Below are positions 1 through 7,308 of a stretch of 64,000 nt of DNA, piece after piece (position 1 is the first letter of the stretch; every line of letters starts with the position of its first letter). The translations under genes were made by a program, and so were the position numbers. The notes beneath the pieces were generated by a model. The model had not been told where the DNA came from, searched no databases, and saw only the letters and a program-made list of their open reading frames with translations. This DNA is from Dysgonomonas sp. PF1-14 (GTDB lineage Bacteria; Bacteroidota; Bacteroidia; Bacteroidales; Dysgonomonadaceae). The stretch spans positions 124,001 through 188,000 of the forward strand of contig NZ_JARXWN010000007.1 in NCBI RefSeq assembly GCF_029892965.1, in the 5' to 3' direction.

Positions 1-551
1 CATGGATAGCAGCCGGAATGGGAGCAAGGGTAACAGTGTTGGATAAGAGCCTGCCGCGTCTACGCTACCTTAGCGATGTGATGCCGGCAAATGTTACTAC
101 CCGCTATTCGGATACACATACCATTACCGAGCTTTGCAAAGATGTAGACCTGATAGTCGGAGCTGTACTCATAGCAGGAGATAAAGCACCACAGGTGGTG
201 ACACGCGATATGTTGAAGCTGATGCAGCCCGGAACCGTATTGGTAGATGTGGCTATAGATCAGGGCGGATGCTTTGAAACTTCGCGTCCGACTACACACC
301 TCGATCCGGTATTCGTTATAGATGAGGTAGTGCATTATTGTGTGGCAAACATACCGGGTGCCGTACCTATGACTTCTACGCTGGCACTGACCAATGCAAC
401 ATTGCCGTATGCCTTGGAGCTTGCCAATCTGGGCTGGGAAGAAGCCTGCCGCCAATATAAGGATCTGAGAAAAGGACTGAATATAATAAAAGGAGATGTT
501 GTGTACAAAGCTGTAGCTCACACATTCGGTCTCGAGTATAAGGAATATTAA
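1..551 (+). CDS. ald: Alanine dehydrogenase, C-terminal part (5' end outside window)
   Basis: This is the last 183 or so residues of an L-alanine dehydrogenase, which interconverts L-alanine and pyruvate plus ammonium using NAD. The reading frame is open from base 3, so the gene begins before the window. The fragment starts inside the Rossmann NAD-binding domain (MGARVTVLD). It carries the family-typical stretches VDVAIDQGGCFETS, with the conserved Asp near the active site, and NIPGAVPMTSTLALTNATLP. The C-terminus is of normal length and ends before the cytochrome bd genes, 21 bp upstream of the DUF4492 gene. The call is secure for the family. Only the N-terminal substrate-binding half cannot be checked. 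Confidence 0.93.
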   Translation, partial: WIAAGMGARVTVLDKSLPRLRYLSDVMPANVTTRYSDTHTITELCKDVDLIVGAVLIAGDKAPQVVTRDMLKLMQPGTVLVDVAIDQGGCFETSRPTTHLDPVFVIDEVVHYCVANIPGAVPMTSTLALTNATLPYALELANLGWEEACRQYKDLRKGLNIIKGDVVYKAVAHTFGLEYKEY

Positions 552-572
552 AATTACAAAAACGCAATAATT

Positions 573-806
573 ATGAATGAAACGATGCCCCGATTCAATT
601 TCTTTACAATGTTTAGAGATGGATTTAAAAGTATGACTTTGGGTAAAACGCTATGGACTATCGTAATTATCAAGCTAATTATCATGTTCTTGATTTTACG
701 GCCTTTCTTTTTCCCAAATTTTCTGAACTCGAAATTTGATGATGCCGAGAGTAAGTCAGATTATGTAACTGAAGAGTTGATTAATAATTCTACGGTAAAC
801 GAATAA
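573..806 (+). CDS. DUF4492 small membrane protein of the cytochrome bd unit
   Basis: A 77-residue protein with an amphipathic N-terminus (RFNFFTMFRDGFKSM), one hydrophobic segment at about residues 28-49 and an acidic tail. This is the DUF4492 pattern. From knowledge of the family, such genes often sit directly before cydA in Bacteroidota and some Campylobacterota. Here the gene lies 40 bp upstream of cydA, on the same strand. The role is not established. Position, size and single membrane span make an accessory or assembly subunit of the oxidase the natural guess, comparable in idea to CydX of Proteobacteria but not visibly homologous. Start chosen at the first ATG. Confidence 0.85.
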   Translation: MNETMPRFNFFTMFRDGFKSMTLGKTLWTIVIIKLIIMFLILRPFFFPNFLNSKFDDAESKSDYVTEELINNSTVNE

Positions 807-846
807 TTGGAATCCTCATATAATTACTAATATAAAACTATTATTT

Positions 847-2400
847 ATGGAACTACTAAGTACATCGTTAATAGACTGGTCAAGAGCCCAGTTTGCTATG
901 ACAGCAATGTATCACTGGTTGTTTGTCCCTCTCACTCTGGGGTTAGGGATCATTATGGCAATCATGGAAACAATGTATGTGCGTACAGGTAACGAGCAGT
1001 GGAAAAAAACTGCGAAATTTTGGATGAATATCTTTGGTATCAACTTTGCTATCGGGGTTGCTACAGGACTTATCCTCGAGTTCCAGTTTGGTACCAACTG
1101 GTCAAATTATAGCTGGTTTGTAGGAGATATATTCGGTGCTCCGCTGGCTATCGAGGCTACTGTTGCCTTCTTTATGGAAGCTACGTTTATCTCCATCATG
1201 TTCTTCGGATGGAAACGTGTGAGCAAAGGATTTCACCTTGCATCTACATGGCTGACTATCACAGGGGCAACCCTTTCGGCTTTGTGGATTCTTGTTGCCA
1301 ACGCATGGATGCAATATCCTGTAGGCATGGAGTTTAATCCGGATACTACACGTAACGAGATGATCGACTTCTGGGCTGTAGCATTATCGCCTGTGGCAAT
1401 CAACAAATTCTTCCACACCGTTCTTGCCGGATGGGTATTGGGAGCTGTATTTGTCGCCGGTATTGCTGCATGGTATATGCTGAAGAAAAAGAATGCCGAG
1501 TTTGCCCGCCAGAGTATGAAAGTAGCTGCTATGTTCGGTCTTGTATCATCTTTGCTTATCCTGTGGACAGGTCACGGTTCGGCTCAGCAGGTAGCTGAAA
1601 AACAACCGATGAAACTGGCTGTTATGGAAGGCTTGTATGAAGGAGGAGAAGGAGTGGGGCTTATCGCTTTTGCCATCCCTAATCCTGCAAAAGAATCATA
1701 CAACGACAATGTAGATCCTTATATCCTAAATATAAATATCCCGAAAGGCCTTTCATGGCTTAGCTTTGGTGAACTGGATGCCTATGTGCCGGGTATAAAA
1801 GATATTATAGATGGAGGCTATAAAGAGCCGGATGGTTCTACAGCCCTGTCTTTCGTCGAAAAGCAATCGAAAGGAAAGCTGGCTATTCAGGCACTGGCAG
1901 ACTATAAGAAAGCTAAAAAAGACGGAAATGAAGCTGCTGCTACCGAATATAAAAATGTGTTGAAAGCAAATTATGCTTATTTCGGTTACGGTTATCTTGA
2001 AACACCTGATCAGCTGATACCAAACATTCCGTTGGTATTCTGGCCGTTCCACATTATGGTGTATCTTGGCGGATATTTTATCCTGTTATTTATAGTTTTA
2101 TCTTTCTTGGTGTATCGCAACAAGGATATTGAAAATAAGAAATGGCTGTTGTGGGCATGTGTATGGACTATTCCATTGGCATATGTTGCCGGACAGGCAG
2201 GATGGATGGTTGCAGAGATCGGACGTCAGCCTTGGGCTATTCAGGATGTATTGCCATTGCAGGCGGCGGTGTCGGCTCTTTCGGCAAAATCTGTGATTAT
2301 AACTTTCTGTTTATTCCTTGCATTATTTACAGGATTGCTTATTGCAGAGATCCGTATCATGCTGAATCAGATAAAGAAAGGTCCGGAGGACTCTCACTAA
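847..2400 (+). CDS. cydA: Cytochrome bd ubiquinol oxidase subunit I
   Basis: The 517-aa catalytic subunit of cytochrome bd, the inner-membrane oxidase that reduces oxygen to water with quinol electrons at low oxygen. Diagnostic elements: His23 in MYHWLFVPLTLG, matching the haem b595 ligand of E. coli CydA; Glu103 and Glu111 in the GDIFGAPLAIEATVAFFMEA segment, matching the proton-path glutamates E99/E107; and the GRQPW motif at residues 459-463. A long hydrophilic stretch (about residues 255-390), rich in Lys and Ala, forms the quinol loop. Together with the DUF4492 gene and cydB it forms one operon ending in a strong hairpin after cydB. The 105-bp gap to cydB is AT-rich and shows no clear terminator. 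Confidence 0.97.
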   Translation: MELLSTSLIDWSRAQFAMTAMYHWLFVPLTLGLGIIMAIMETMYVRTGNEQWKKTAKFWMNIFGINFAIGVATGLILEFQFGTNWSNYSWFVGDIFGAPLAIEATVAFFMEATFISIMFFGWKRVSKGFHLASTWLTITGATLSALWILVANAWMQYPVGMEFNPDTTRNEMIDFWAVALSPVAINKFFHTVLAGWVLGAVFVAGIAAWYMLKKKNAEFARQSMKVAAMFGLVSSLLILWTGHGSAQQVAEKQPMKLAVMEGLYEGGEGVGLIAFAIPNPAKESYNDNVDPYILNINIPKGLSWLSFGELDAYVPGIKDIIDGGYKEPDGSTALSFVEKQSKGKLAIQALADYKKAKKDGNEAAATEYKNVLKANYAYFGYGYLETPDQLIPNIPLVFWPFHIMVYLGGYFILLFIVLSFLVYRNKDIENKKWLLWACVWTIPLAYVAGQAGWMVAEIGRQPWAIQDVLPLQAAVSALSAKSVIITFCLFLALFTGLLIAEIRIMLNQIKKGPEDSH

Positions 2401-2505
2401 TTTGTCAAGTATACTAGACACTAGTTTACTAGTCTATTAAATTTTCATATTAACAACTAGAATTCTAGAAATCTTTATACTAGAAATCTAAAAAAAGATA
2501 TAACT

Positions 2506-3651
2506 ATGGATTATTCATTTTTACAACATTATTGGTGGTTCCTTATGTGCCTGATCGGGGGGATTTTTGCATTCCTTCTGTTTGTTCAGGGCGGACAATC
2601 GATGCTATTTTCGTTAGCGAAAGATGAGAAGGAGCGCATGATCCTTGTTAACGCGTTAGGACGTAAATGGGAATATACATTTACTACTCTTGTAACATTT
2701 GGTGGTGCATTTTTTGCTTCCTTCCCATTATTCTATTCTACCAGCTTCGGTGGTGCATACTGGGTATGGATGGCTATATTATTCTGTTTCGTATTGCAGG
2801 CAGTATCTTATGAGTTCCAGTCGAAACCGGGTAACCTTTTCGGACGCAATACATACAGATGGTTCCTGTTTGTTAACGGTTTGCTGGGTACATTCCTTGT
2901 AGGTGCGGCGTTAGCTACATTCTTCACCGGTTCTGATTTTACAGTGAACAAAGGTAACATGACAGATGTATTAAGCCCTGTTATCAGCCGTTGGGGGTCT
3001 GAGTGGCATGGTTTGGAAGCGTTGGCCGAGCCACGTTGCTGGCTTCTTGGCCTTACTGTTTTCTTCCTTGCGCGTACACTTGCCTGCTTGTTCTTTATCA
3101 ACCGTTTGCAGGATGAGACATTGGTAAGCCGTTCACGTAAATTCTTACTTTATAATGCTCTACCTTTTGTGGTATTTTTCCTTGCATTCGTTATCTGGAC
3201 TTGTCTGGCTAAAGGTTATGCTGTAGATCCGGTATCGAAAGTGGTAAGCCTTGTTGAGTATAAATATTTCCTCAATCTGGTGGAAATGCCGATTGTATTT
3301 GCCGTATTTGTAGTAGGGGTGCTTCTGGTACTGTTTGGTATTGGTAAGTCGCTGCTATCTAAGGAATATCGTTCGGGAATATGGTTTACAGGTGTAGGTA
3401 CGGTACTTACAGTATGTATGTTGTTGCTTATCACAGGATTCAACAACACAGCTTACTATCCGTCTGCTACAGACCTGCAAAGCTCACTGACTATCGAGAA
3501 CTCTTCGTCCAGTGAATTTACACTGACAGTGATGTCTGTTGTGTCTCTTCTTATTCCTTTTGTTCTTGCATATATAGTATATGCTTGGAACTCTCTGGAA
3601 AAGAAACATTTCGATGTGAAAGACCTGAAAGACGACGGGCACGTTTATTAA
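2506..3651 (+). CDS. cydB: Cytochrome bd ubiquinol oxidase subunit II
   Basis: The 381-aa second subunit of the bd oxidase, a polytopic membrane protein that pairs with CydA. It starts MDYSFLQHYWWFLMCLIGG and has about eight or nine hydrophobic helices. The segment GSEWHGLEALAEPRCWLLGLTVFFLARTLA belongs to the CydB family, though the protein diverges from the E. coli type as is usual in Bacteroidota. It is 105 bp downstream of cydA and is followed within 20 bp by a Rho-independent terminator, so it closes the operon. No cydC/cydD exporter genes follow. Confidence 0.95.
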   Translation: MDYSFLQHYWWFLMCLIGGIFAFLLFVQGGQSMLFSLAKDEKERMILVNALGRKWEYTFTTLVTFGGAFFASFPLFYSTSFGGAYWVWMAILFCFVLQAVSYEFQSKPGNLFGRNTYRWFLFVNGLLGTFLVGAALATFFTGSDFTVNKGNMTDVLSPVISRWGSEWHGLEALAEPRCWLLGLTVFFLARTLACLFFINRLQDETLVSRSRKFLLYNALPFVVFFLAFVIWTCLAKGYAVDPVSKVVSLVEYKYFLNLVEMPIVFAVFVVGVLLVLFGIGKSLLSKEYRSGIWFTGVGTVLTVCMLLLITGFNNTAYYPSATDLQSSLTIENSSSSEFTLTVMSVVSLLIPFVLAYIVYAWNSLEKKHFDVKDLKDDGHVY

Positions 3652-3670
3652 TATATCTATAATAATATGA

Positions 3671-3705
3671 AAGCAGGAAGGCTGAAGAGCCTTCCTGCTT
3701 TTTTT
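3671..3705 (+). terminator. Rho-independent terminator of the cyd operon
   Basis: A perfect 13-bp stem (3671-3683 with 3688-3700), a GAAG loop, and a T run through 3705. It sits 19 bp after the cydB stop codon. Confidence 0.93.
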
Positions 3706-3720
3706 CTTAAACAGTTACTT

Positions 3721-3755
3721 AAAACAAAAAGGGAACAGATCATTCTGCTCCCTTT
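3721..3755 (-). terminator. Rho-independent terminator of the ferredoxin gene
   Basis: Read on the minus strand, an 11-bp stem (3745-3755 with 3728-3738, one G-T pair) has a 6-nt loop and is followed by TTTTTGTTTT. It lies 22 bp beyond the ferredoxin stop and faces the cyd terminator, so the two convergent units are insulated. Confidence 0.88.
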
Positions 3756-3776
3756 ATATTTTGTAGCCCTGATAAA

Positions 3777-3944
3777 TTATGCAGGGTGAATTGCTTCAGT
3801 TGGACATGCATCAGCGCAAGTACCACAATCTGTGCAAGTGTCAGGATCTATAACATAGATATCTCCTTCCGAAATTGCGTTTACAGGACACTCGTCTATA
3901 CAAGTACCACAAGCAATGCAATCTTCATTAATTACGTAAGCCAT
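3777..3944 (-). CDS. 2[4Fe-4S] ferredoxin (clostridial type)
   Basis: A 55-aa protein starting MAYVINEDCIACGTCIDECP. It has two classic CxxCxxCxxxCP clusters (Cys 9, 12, 15, 19 and Cys 37, 40, 43, 47), the arrangement that binds two [4Fe-4S] clusters. Such ferredoxins shuttle low-potential electrons in the cytosol, for example to and from pyruvate:ferredoxin oxidoreductase. It is a single-gene transcription unit with a full Bacteroidota promoter (3983-4013) and its own terminator. An open frame on the opposite strand here is only its antisense shadow. Confidence 0.96.
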   Translation of the reverse strand: MAYVINEDCIACGTCIDECPVNAISEGDIYVIDPDTCTDCGTCADACPTEAIHPA

Positions 3945-3982
3945 GATTTTCGTTTTTTAATATTATTACTAACTTTGATGCA

Positions 3983-4013
3983 CAAATATAGTTAGTTTTT
4001 TTATTCATCCAAA
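3983..4013 (-). promoter_or_regulatory. Bacteroidota sigma promoter of the ferredoxin gene
   Basis: On the minus strand TTTG (4013-4010) is followed after 19 nt by TATATTTG (3990-3983), matching the TTTG-N17-22-TAnnTTTG consensus. It lies about 40 bp upstream of the ATG. Confidence 0.8.
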
Positions 4014-4221
4014 ATTCAGGCTATTAGATATTATAAATATAGTTATTGGTTATATCTATAATTTATTTGAGAAAATTTTCTAATTATTTATACATTAGTT
4101 TGTTATGTTGAGTTTGCAATTTGGGGTGAAATAAATAATTAACGCTTATTTTTAATCTTTCTAAGTTATTATGTTCCGATTCAGGTATAATAACAGGAAA
4201 GGATAATCGTTTATAATGTAA

Positions 4222-4947
4222 ATGAAACACAAATCAGGATATATCAGATTATCTATACTGCTGCTTATGTGCAGCTTTGTATCGGTGGTGTACGGTCAGG
4301 TTCAGTACCGTAAGCCACTCAATCAGCCGTTTGGCGATCAGAAATTGTATCATCTCGGTTTTTCGATAGGGATCAACGGACAGGATATGCTGTTTAACCA
4401 TACCGGATATGTTGGTGAAAATGGCGAAGCATGGTTTGCCGAGATACCTTCCTACTCGGTAGGGTTCAGTGTTGGGATCATTGGTGACCGTTATCTCAAC
4501 CAATACTTTAATCTTCGTTTGTCGCCCAGCCTGCATTTGGGAGAGAGACGCTTTGTGTTTAAAGAACAAACTTCAGGAAAAGAATATGAGCGCTCACTAC
4601 GGGCTAATTATCTGACAATACCACTGCATCTCAAATTCAGTGTGCCACGTATGCAAAACTATCGCCCTTATGTCATAGGCGGAGTCTATGCAGCTATGGA
4701 TCTTGGGACGAAGAAAAATGATGCCCTGTATTTCAAGAAAATGGATTATGGTCTGGAGTTCGGGGTAGGTTGTAACATATATTTGCCATTATTTAAGCTT
4801 TGTCCCGAATTGCGATTTTCGTTCGGTCTTGCCGATCTGGTGAATAAAGACCGTTCGGGACTGGATGAACAGGAATTGCTCAAATATAGTCAGGCAATCG
4901 CTTCCGGCAAATCGCGTATGATCTCGCTTATATTCAACTTTGAATAA
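4222..4947 (+). CDS. porT: PorT-like outer membrane beta-barrel protein
   Basis: A 241-aa protein with a cleavable signal peptide (MKHKSGYIRLSILLLMCSFVSVVYGQ). It then has alternating-hydrophobicity beta strands ending in Phe-Asn-Phe-Glu, typical of an eight-stranded barrel. The stretches YHLGFSIGINGQDM, LSPSLHLGERRFVF and ANYLTIPLHLKFS match PorT-family proteins. In Porphyromonas gingivalis PorT is needed for type IX secretion. In Bacteroidales that lack a full T9SS, related barrels remain with unknown roles. No other T9SS gene is in the window, so the functional assignment is inference and the family assignment is fairly good. Confidence 0.75.
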   Translation: MKHKSGYIRLSILLLMCSFVSVVYGQVQYRKPLNQPFGDQKLYHLGFSIGINGQDMLFNHTGYVGENGEAWFAEIPSYSVGFSVGIIGDRYLNQYFNLRLSPSLHLGERRFVFKEQTSGKEYERSLRANYLTIPLHLKFSVPRMQNYRPYVIGGVYAAMDLGTKKNDALYFKKMDYGLEFGVGCNIYLPLFKLCPELRFSFGLADLVNKDRSGLDEQELLKYSQAIASGKSRMISLIFNFE

Positions 4948-4962
4948 ACAAAATCTCTTCTT

Positions 4963-5388
4963 ATGAATCTCAGATATCAGGATAATTGTAATAATATATC
5001 GTGGGAAAGGGTTGTGGAAATACTGAAACAAGTAGGTATGTCATATACTGATCCCGAAAAGCATAAAATATCTTTTGAGGTAAGTCATGCTGTTGTGTTT
5101 GTTTTCGATGGAGATAATTTAATTGGCATTGGACGTGTTATCTCTGACGGTGTACGCCAGTCTGCTATGTACGATATAGCAGTAGACCCTGCATATCAGG
5201 GGCACCGGATAGGGCAGGAGATAGTGAGTCGGTTGCTTACAGCTACTTCCGGTTGTAATTGTATCTTGTACGCATCACCCGGTAAAGAGGGCTTTTATAA
5301 GCGGCTGGGATTTAAAAAAATGAAGACTGGGATGGCTTTCTTCACCAATCCTCAAAGAATGGTGGACGGGGGCTTTGTCGAAGAGTAA
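4963..5388 (+). CDS. GNAT-family N-acetyltransferase
   Basis: A 141-aa acetyltransferase of the GNAT fold. The acetyl-CoA pyrophosphate-binding motif is visible as YDIAVDPAYQGHRIGQEIVSRL (Q-x-x-x-x-G after the beta4 strand). The C-terminal strand is GFYKRLGFKKMKTGMAFF. The substrate cannot be read from sequence. It starts 15 bp after the porT-like gene, and its stop codon overlaps the start of the next gene (TAATG), so the three genes are likely cotranscribed. Confidence 0.88.
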   Translation: MNLRYQDNCNNISWERVVEILKQVGMSYTDPEKHKISFEVSHAVVFVFDGDNLIGIGRVISDGVRQSAMYDIAVDPAYQGHRIGQEIVSRLLTATSGCNCILYASPGKEGFYKRLGFKKMKTGMAFFTNPQRMVDGGFVEE

Positions 5389-5687
5389 TGAATAATGCCG
5401 AGAAAAAGACAGTCGCGAAGATGATTCGCATATACTGTGCTGCTAAACATGGAGGAAAGGACGGTTTATGCCTCGAGTGTACGGCTTTGAACGAGTATGC
5501 AGAAAAACGACTCGAGCGTTGTACTTATGGCGAAGATAAGCCTAGTTGTCAGAAATGCCCTATTCACTGCTACAAGCCTGATATGAAAGCCCGAATACAG
5601 GAGGTGATGCGTTTTTCGGGGCCTCGAATGCTGTTTCGAAGTCCGTTGATGGCATTGCACCATTTGTGGAAGAACTTCAGGTCGTAA
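5388..5687 (+). CDS. ygbA: YgbA-family (nitrous oxide-stimulated promoter) protein
   Basis: A 99-aa cytosolic protein with the conserved cysteine pattern of the YgbA_NO family: GLCLEC near the N-terminus, RCTYG, CQKCPIHCYKPDMK in the middle, then VMRFSGPRMLF. The family is named from nitric-oxide-responsive genes. In enterobacteria ygbA is under NsrR control and tied to recovery from nitrosative stress; the molecular activity is unclear. The conserved cysteines suggest metal or Fe-S binding. Its ATG overlaps the GNAT stop codon by one base, so translation is probably coupled. Confidence 0.85.
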   Translation: MNNAEKKTVAKMIRIYCAAKHGGKDGLCLECTALNEYAEKRLERCTYGEDKPSCQKCPIHCYKPDMKARIQEVMRFSGPRMLFRSPLMALHHLWKNFRS

Positions 5688-5718
5688 CGAATAATCAGAA
5701 GTTTTATCAATAGATTGT

Positions 5719-5744
5719 ACAGTTAGCTGAGGGTGGCTGACTGT
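5719..5744 (+). terminator. Possible hairpin terminator after ygbA
   Basis: A 9-bp stem (5719-5727 with 5736-5744, one G-T pair) lies 31 bp after the stop codon. It is not followed by a T run, so its role as a terminator is uncertain. Confidence 0.35.
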
Positions 5745-5768
5745 AAATTATGTTGTCTAAAAAAACAG

Positions 5769-5992
5769 AAAATGGTCTTTGAAATAATAATGTAAAAACT
5801 GTAATCTTTGTCAGCTTTTAGTTAAAATGTAGTATACAGCCTTGTAGGGGGGACCCATGTGTTTGCCCGAAGATCGGATAAACGAGCAGGATGTGCGCAC
5901 CAGCGAGGTTTAGTTAAGAGATTTCTCACGCAAAGACGCAAAGGAATAACACTTGTAACTAGCGTTAGTTTTGTCAGTTTTTAGTTAAAATT
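5769..5992 (+). repeat. Dispersed modular repeat R1, copy a
   Basis: This fills most of the gap between ygbA and aroC. It holds GGTCTTTGAA, three TTTTAGTTAAAA-type separators (about 5815, 5909 and 5978), a central block beginning CAGCCTTGTAGGGG and reading through AGATCGGATAAACGAGCAGG, and a CTCACGCAAAGACGC block. The same blocks in the same order recur at 11611-11888 (minus) and 26843-27401. No open frame of note. Confidence 0.8.
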
Positions 5993-6026
5993 ATTTTCAA
6001 ATACTTGTTAGTACTTATAATCCTTG

Positions 6027-7103
6027 TCAGATGAAAGCCTTGTTTATCTTACTAAGTAGATAATAGTCTAAGATAGTCATGGCTGCCATTGCTTCCACGA
6101 TAGGTACTGCACGTGGTAATACACAGGCATCGTGGCGTCCGCGAGCCTTTAAATCGGTGTTTTCACCGTCTTTATTCACGGTGTCCTGGTGTATAAGGAT
6201 TGTTGCTACAGGTTTGAATGCTACCCGGAAGTATATGTCTTGTCCGTTGGATATTCCGCCTTGTATTCCGCCCGAGTGATTGGTGCGGGTATTTATTTTG
6301 CCATTGTCGTTATAGAATACATCGTTTGCTTCCGATCCACGATGGCTAACATCGAATCCATCGCCATATTCGAATCCTTTTACTGCATTAATGCTTAGCA
6401 TAGCACTGCCAAGAGAGGCATGCAATTTGCCGAATACGGGCTCACCCAGACCGACAGGAGTACCTTTTATTACGCATGTGATAACTCCTCCGATGGTATC
6501 GCCTTTTGCTTTCACTTCTTCTATCAGGCTTATCATTTCGGCAGCCTTTTCGGGGTCGGGGCAACGCACAGGCGTAGATTCTATCAGAGAAAGATTGTAC
6601 TCTGTATATGGTTTCTCCAGTCTGATATTTGCTACCTGCGATGTAAAGGCTGTAACTTCTATAGACAGTTGTTTCAATGCCAGTTTTGCAATAGCACCGC
6701 CTACACATCGGGCTATGGTTTCCCTTGCCGAAGAGCGTCCTCCCCCTCTGTGGTCGCGGATACGGTATTTTTGGCTATAGGTATAATCGGCATGAGACGG
6801 ACGATAGATGTCTTTCATATTGTCGTAGTCCGATGAATGCTGATTGTTATTCCGTATAATGAATCCGATAGGAGTGCCTGTGGTGCGGTTTTCATATATT
6901 CCCGAAAGGAATTCGACCTCATCGGCTTCCTTGCGGGGTGTGGTTATCTTCGATTGTCCCGGTCGGCGGCGGTTGAGCTCACTTTGTATAAAGTCCATAT
7001 CAATAGTGATTCCTGCGGGGCAGCCGTCTATGACGCCACCAATAGCAGCACCGTGCGATTCGCCGTATGATGTAAGCCTGAAAATGGTTCCGAATGTATT
7101 CAT
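6027..7103 (-). CDS. aroC: Chorismate synthase
   Basis: A 358-aa enzyme for the last shikimate-pathway step, converting 5-enolpyruvylshikimate-3-phosphate to chorismate with reduced FMN, for aromatic amino acids and menaquinone. Signature segments visible: [18 protein letters not shown] at residues 15-32, [20 protein letters not shown], and near the C-terminus [20 protein letters not shown]. Length is standard. It is a lone gene on the minus strand, divergent from the DUF3078 gene. A TAAATTTG -7 element lies 27 bp upstream of its ATG. Confidence 0.97.
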   Translation of the reverse strand: MNTFGTIFRLTSYGESHGAAIGGVIDGCPAGITIDMDFIQSELNRRRPGQSKITTPRKEADEVEFLSGIYENRTTGTPIGFIIRNNNQHSSDYDNMKDIYRPSHADYTYSQKYRIRDHRGGGRSSARETIARCVGGAIAKLALKQLSIEVTAFTSQVANIRLEKPYTEYNLSLIESTPVRCPDPEKAAEMISLIEEVKAKGDTIGGVITCVIKGTPVGLGEPVFGKLHASLGSAMLSINAVKGFEYGDGFDVSHRGSEANDVFYNDNGKINTRTNHSGGIQGGISNGQDIYFRVAFKPVATILIHQDTVNKDGENTDLKARGRHDACVLPRAVPIVEAMAAMTILDYYLLSKINKAFI

Positions 7104-7129
7104 CTGAAGTTTTTCTGAAATATGATTTA

Positions 7130-7137
7130 CAAATTTA
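7130..7137 (-). promoter_or_regulatory. -7 element of the aroC promoter
   Basis: TAAATTTG on the minus strand (TAnnTTTG). Two TTTG motifs lie further upstream, but the spacing (12 or 23 nt) is outside the usual range, so only the -7 box is certain. Confidence 0.5.
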
Positions 7138-7252
7138 CACCAAAATATTCAAATGGCACACAAAAGGATAAAAATAGGCTCAGATTCATCCGTAATGTGA
7201 CGATGGAAAGGCTTTTAATATAAATTAAACGAATAAATTAAGATTTAATTGC

Positions 7253-7260
7253 TAAATTTG
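7253..7260 (+). promoter_or_regulatory. -7 element of the DUF3078 gene promoter
   Basis: TAAATTTG lies 49 bp before the ATG at 7309. A transcript from here would begin near 7267. This rules out the in-frame TTG at 7249 as start codon. Confidence 0.55.
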
Positions 7261-7308
7261 CAGATTATTATTACTACGAAAATTCTGACATTGAAAAGAA
7301 TAAGTGAA

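Noticed and set aside
3786-3995. 69-aa Cys-rich plus-strand frame
   Set aside because: Antisense of the ferredoxin gene. The minus-strand frame has both CxxCxxCxxxCP motifs, a promoter and a terminator.
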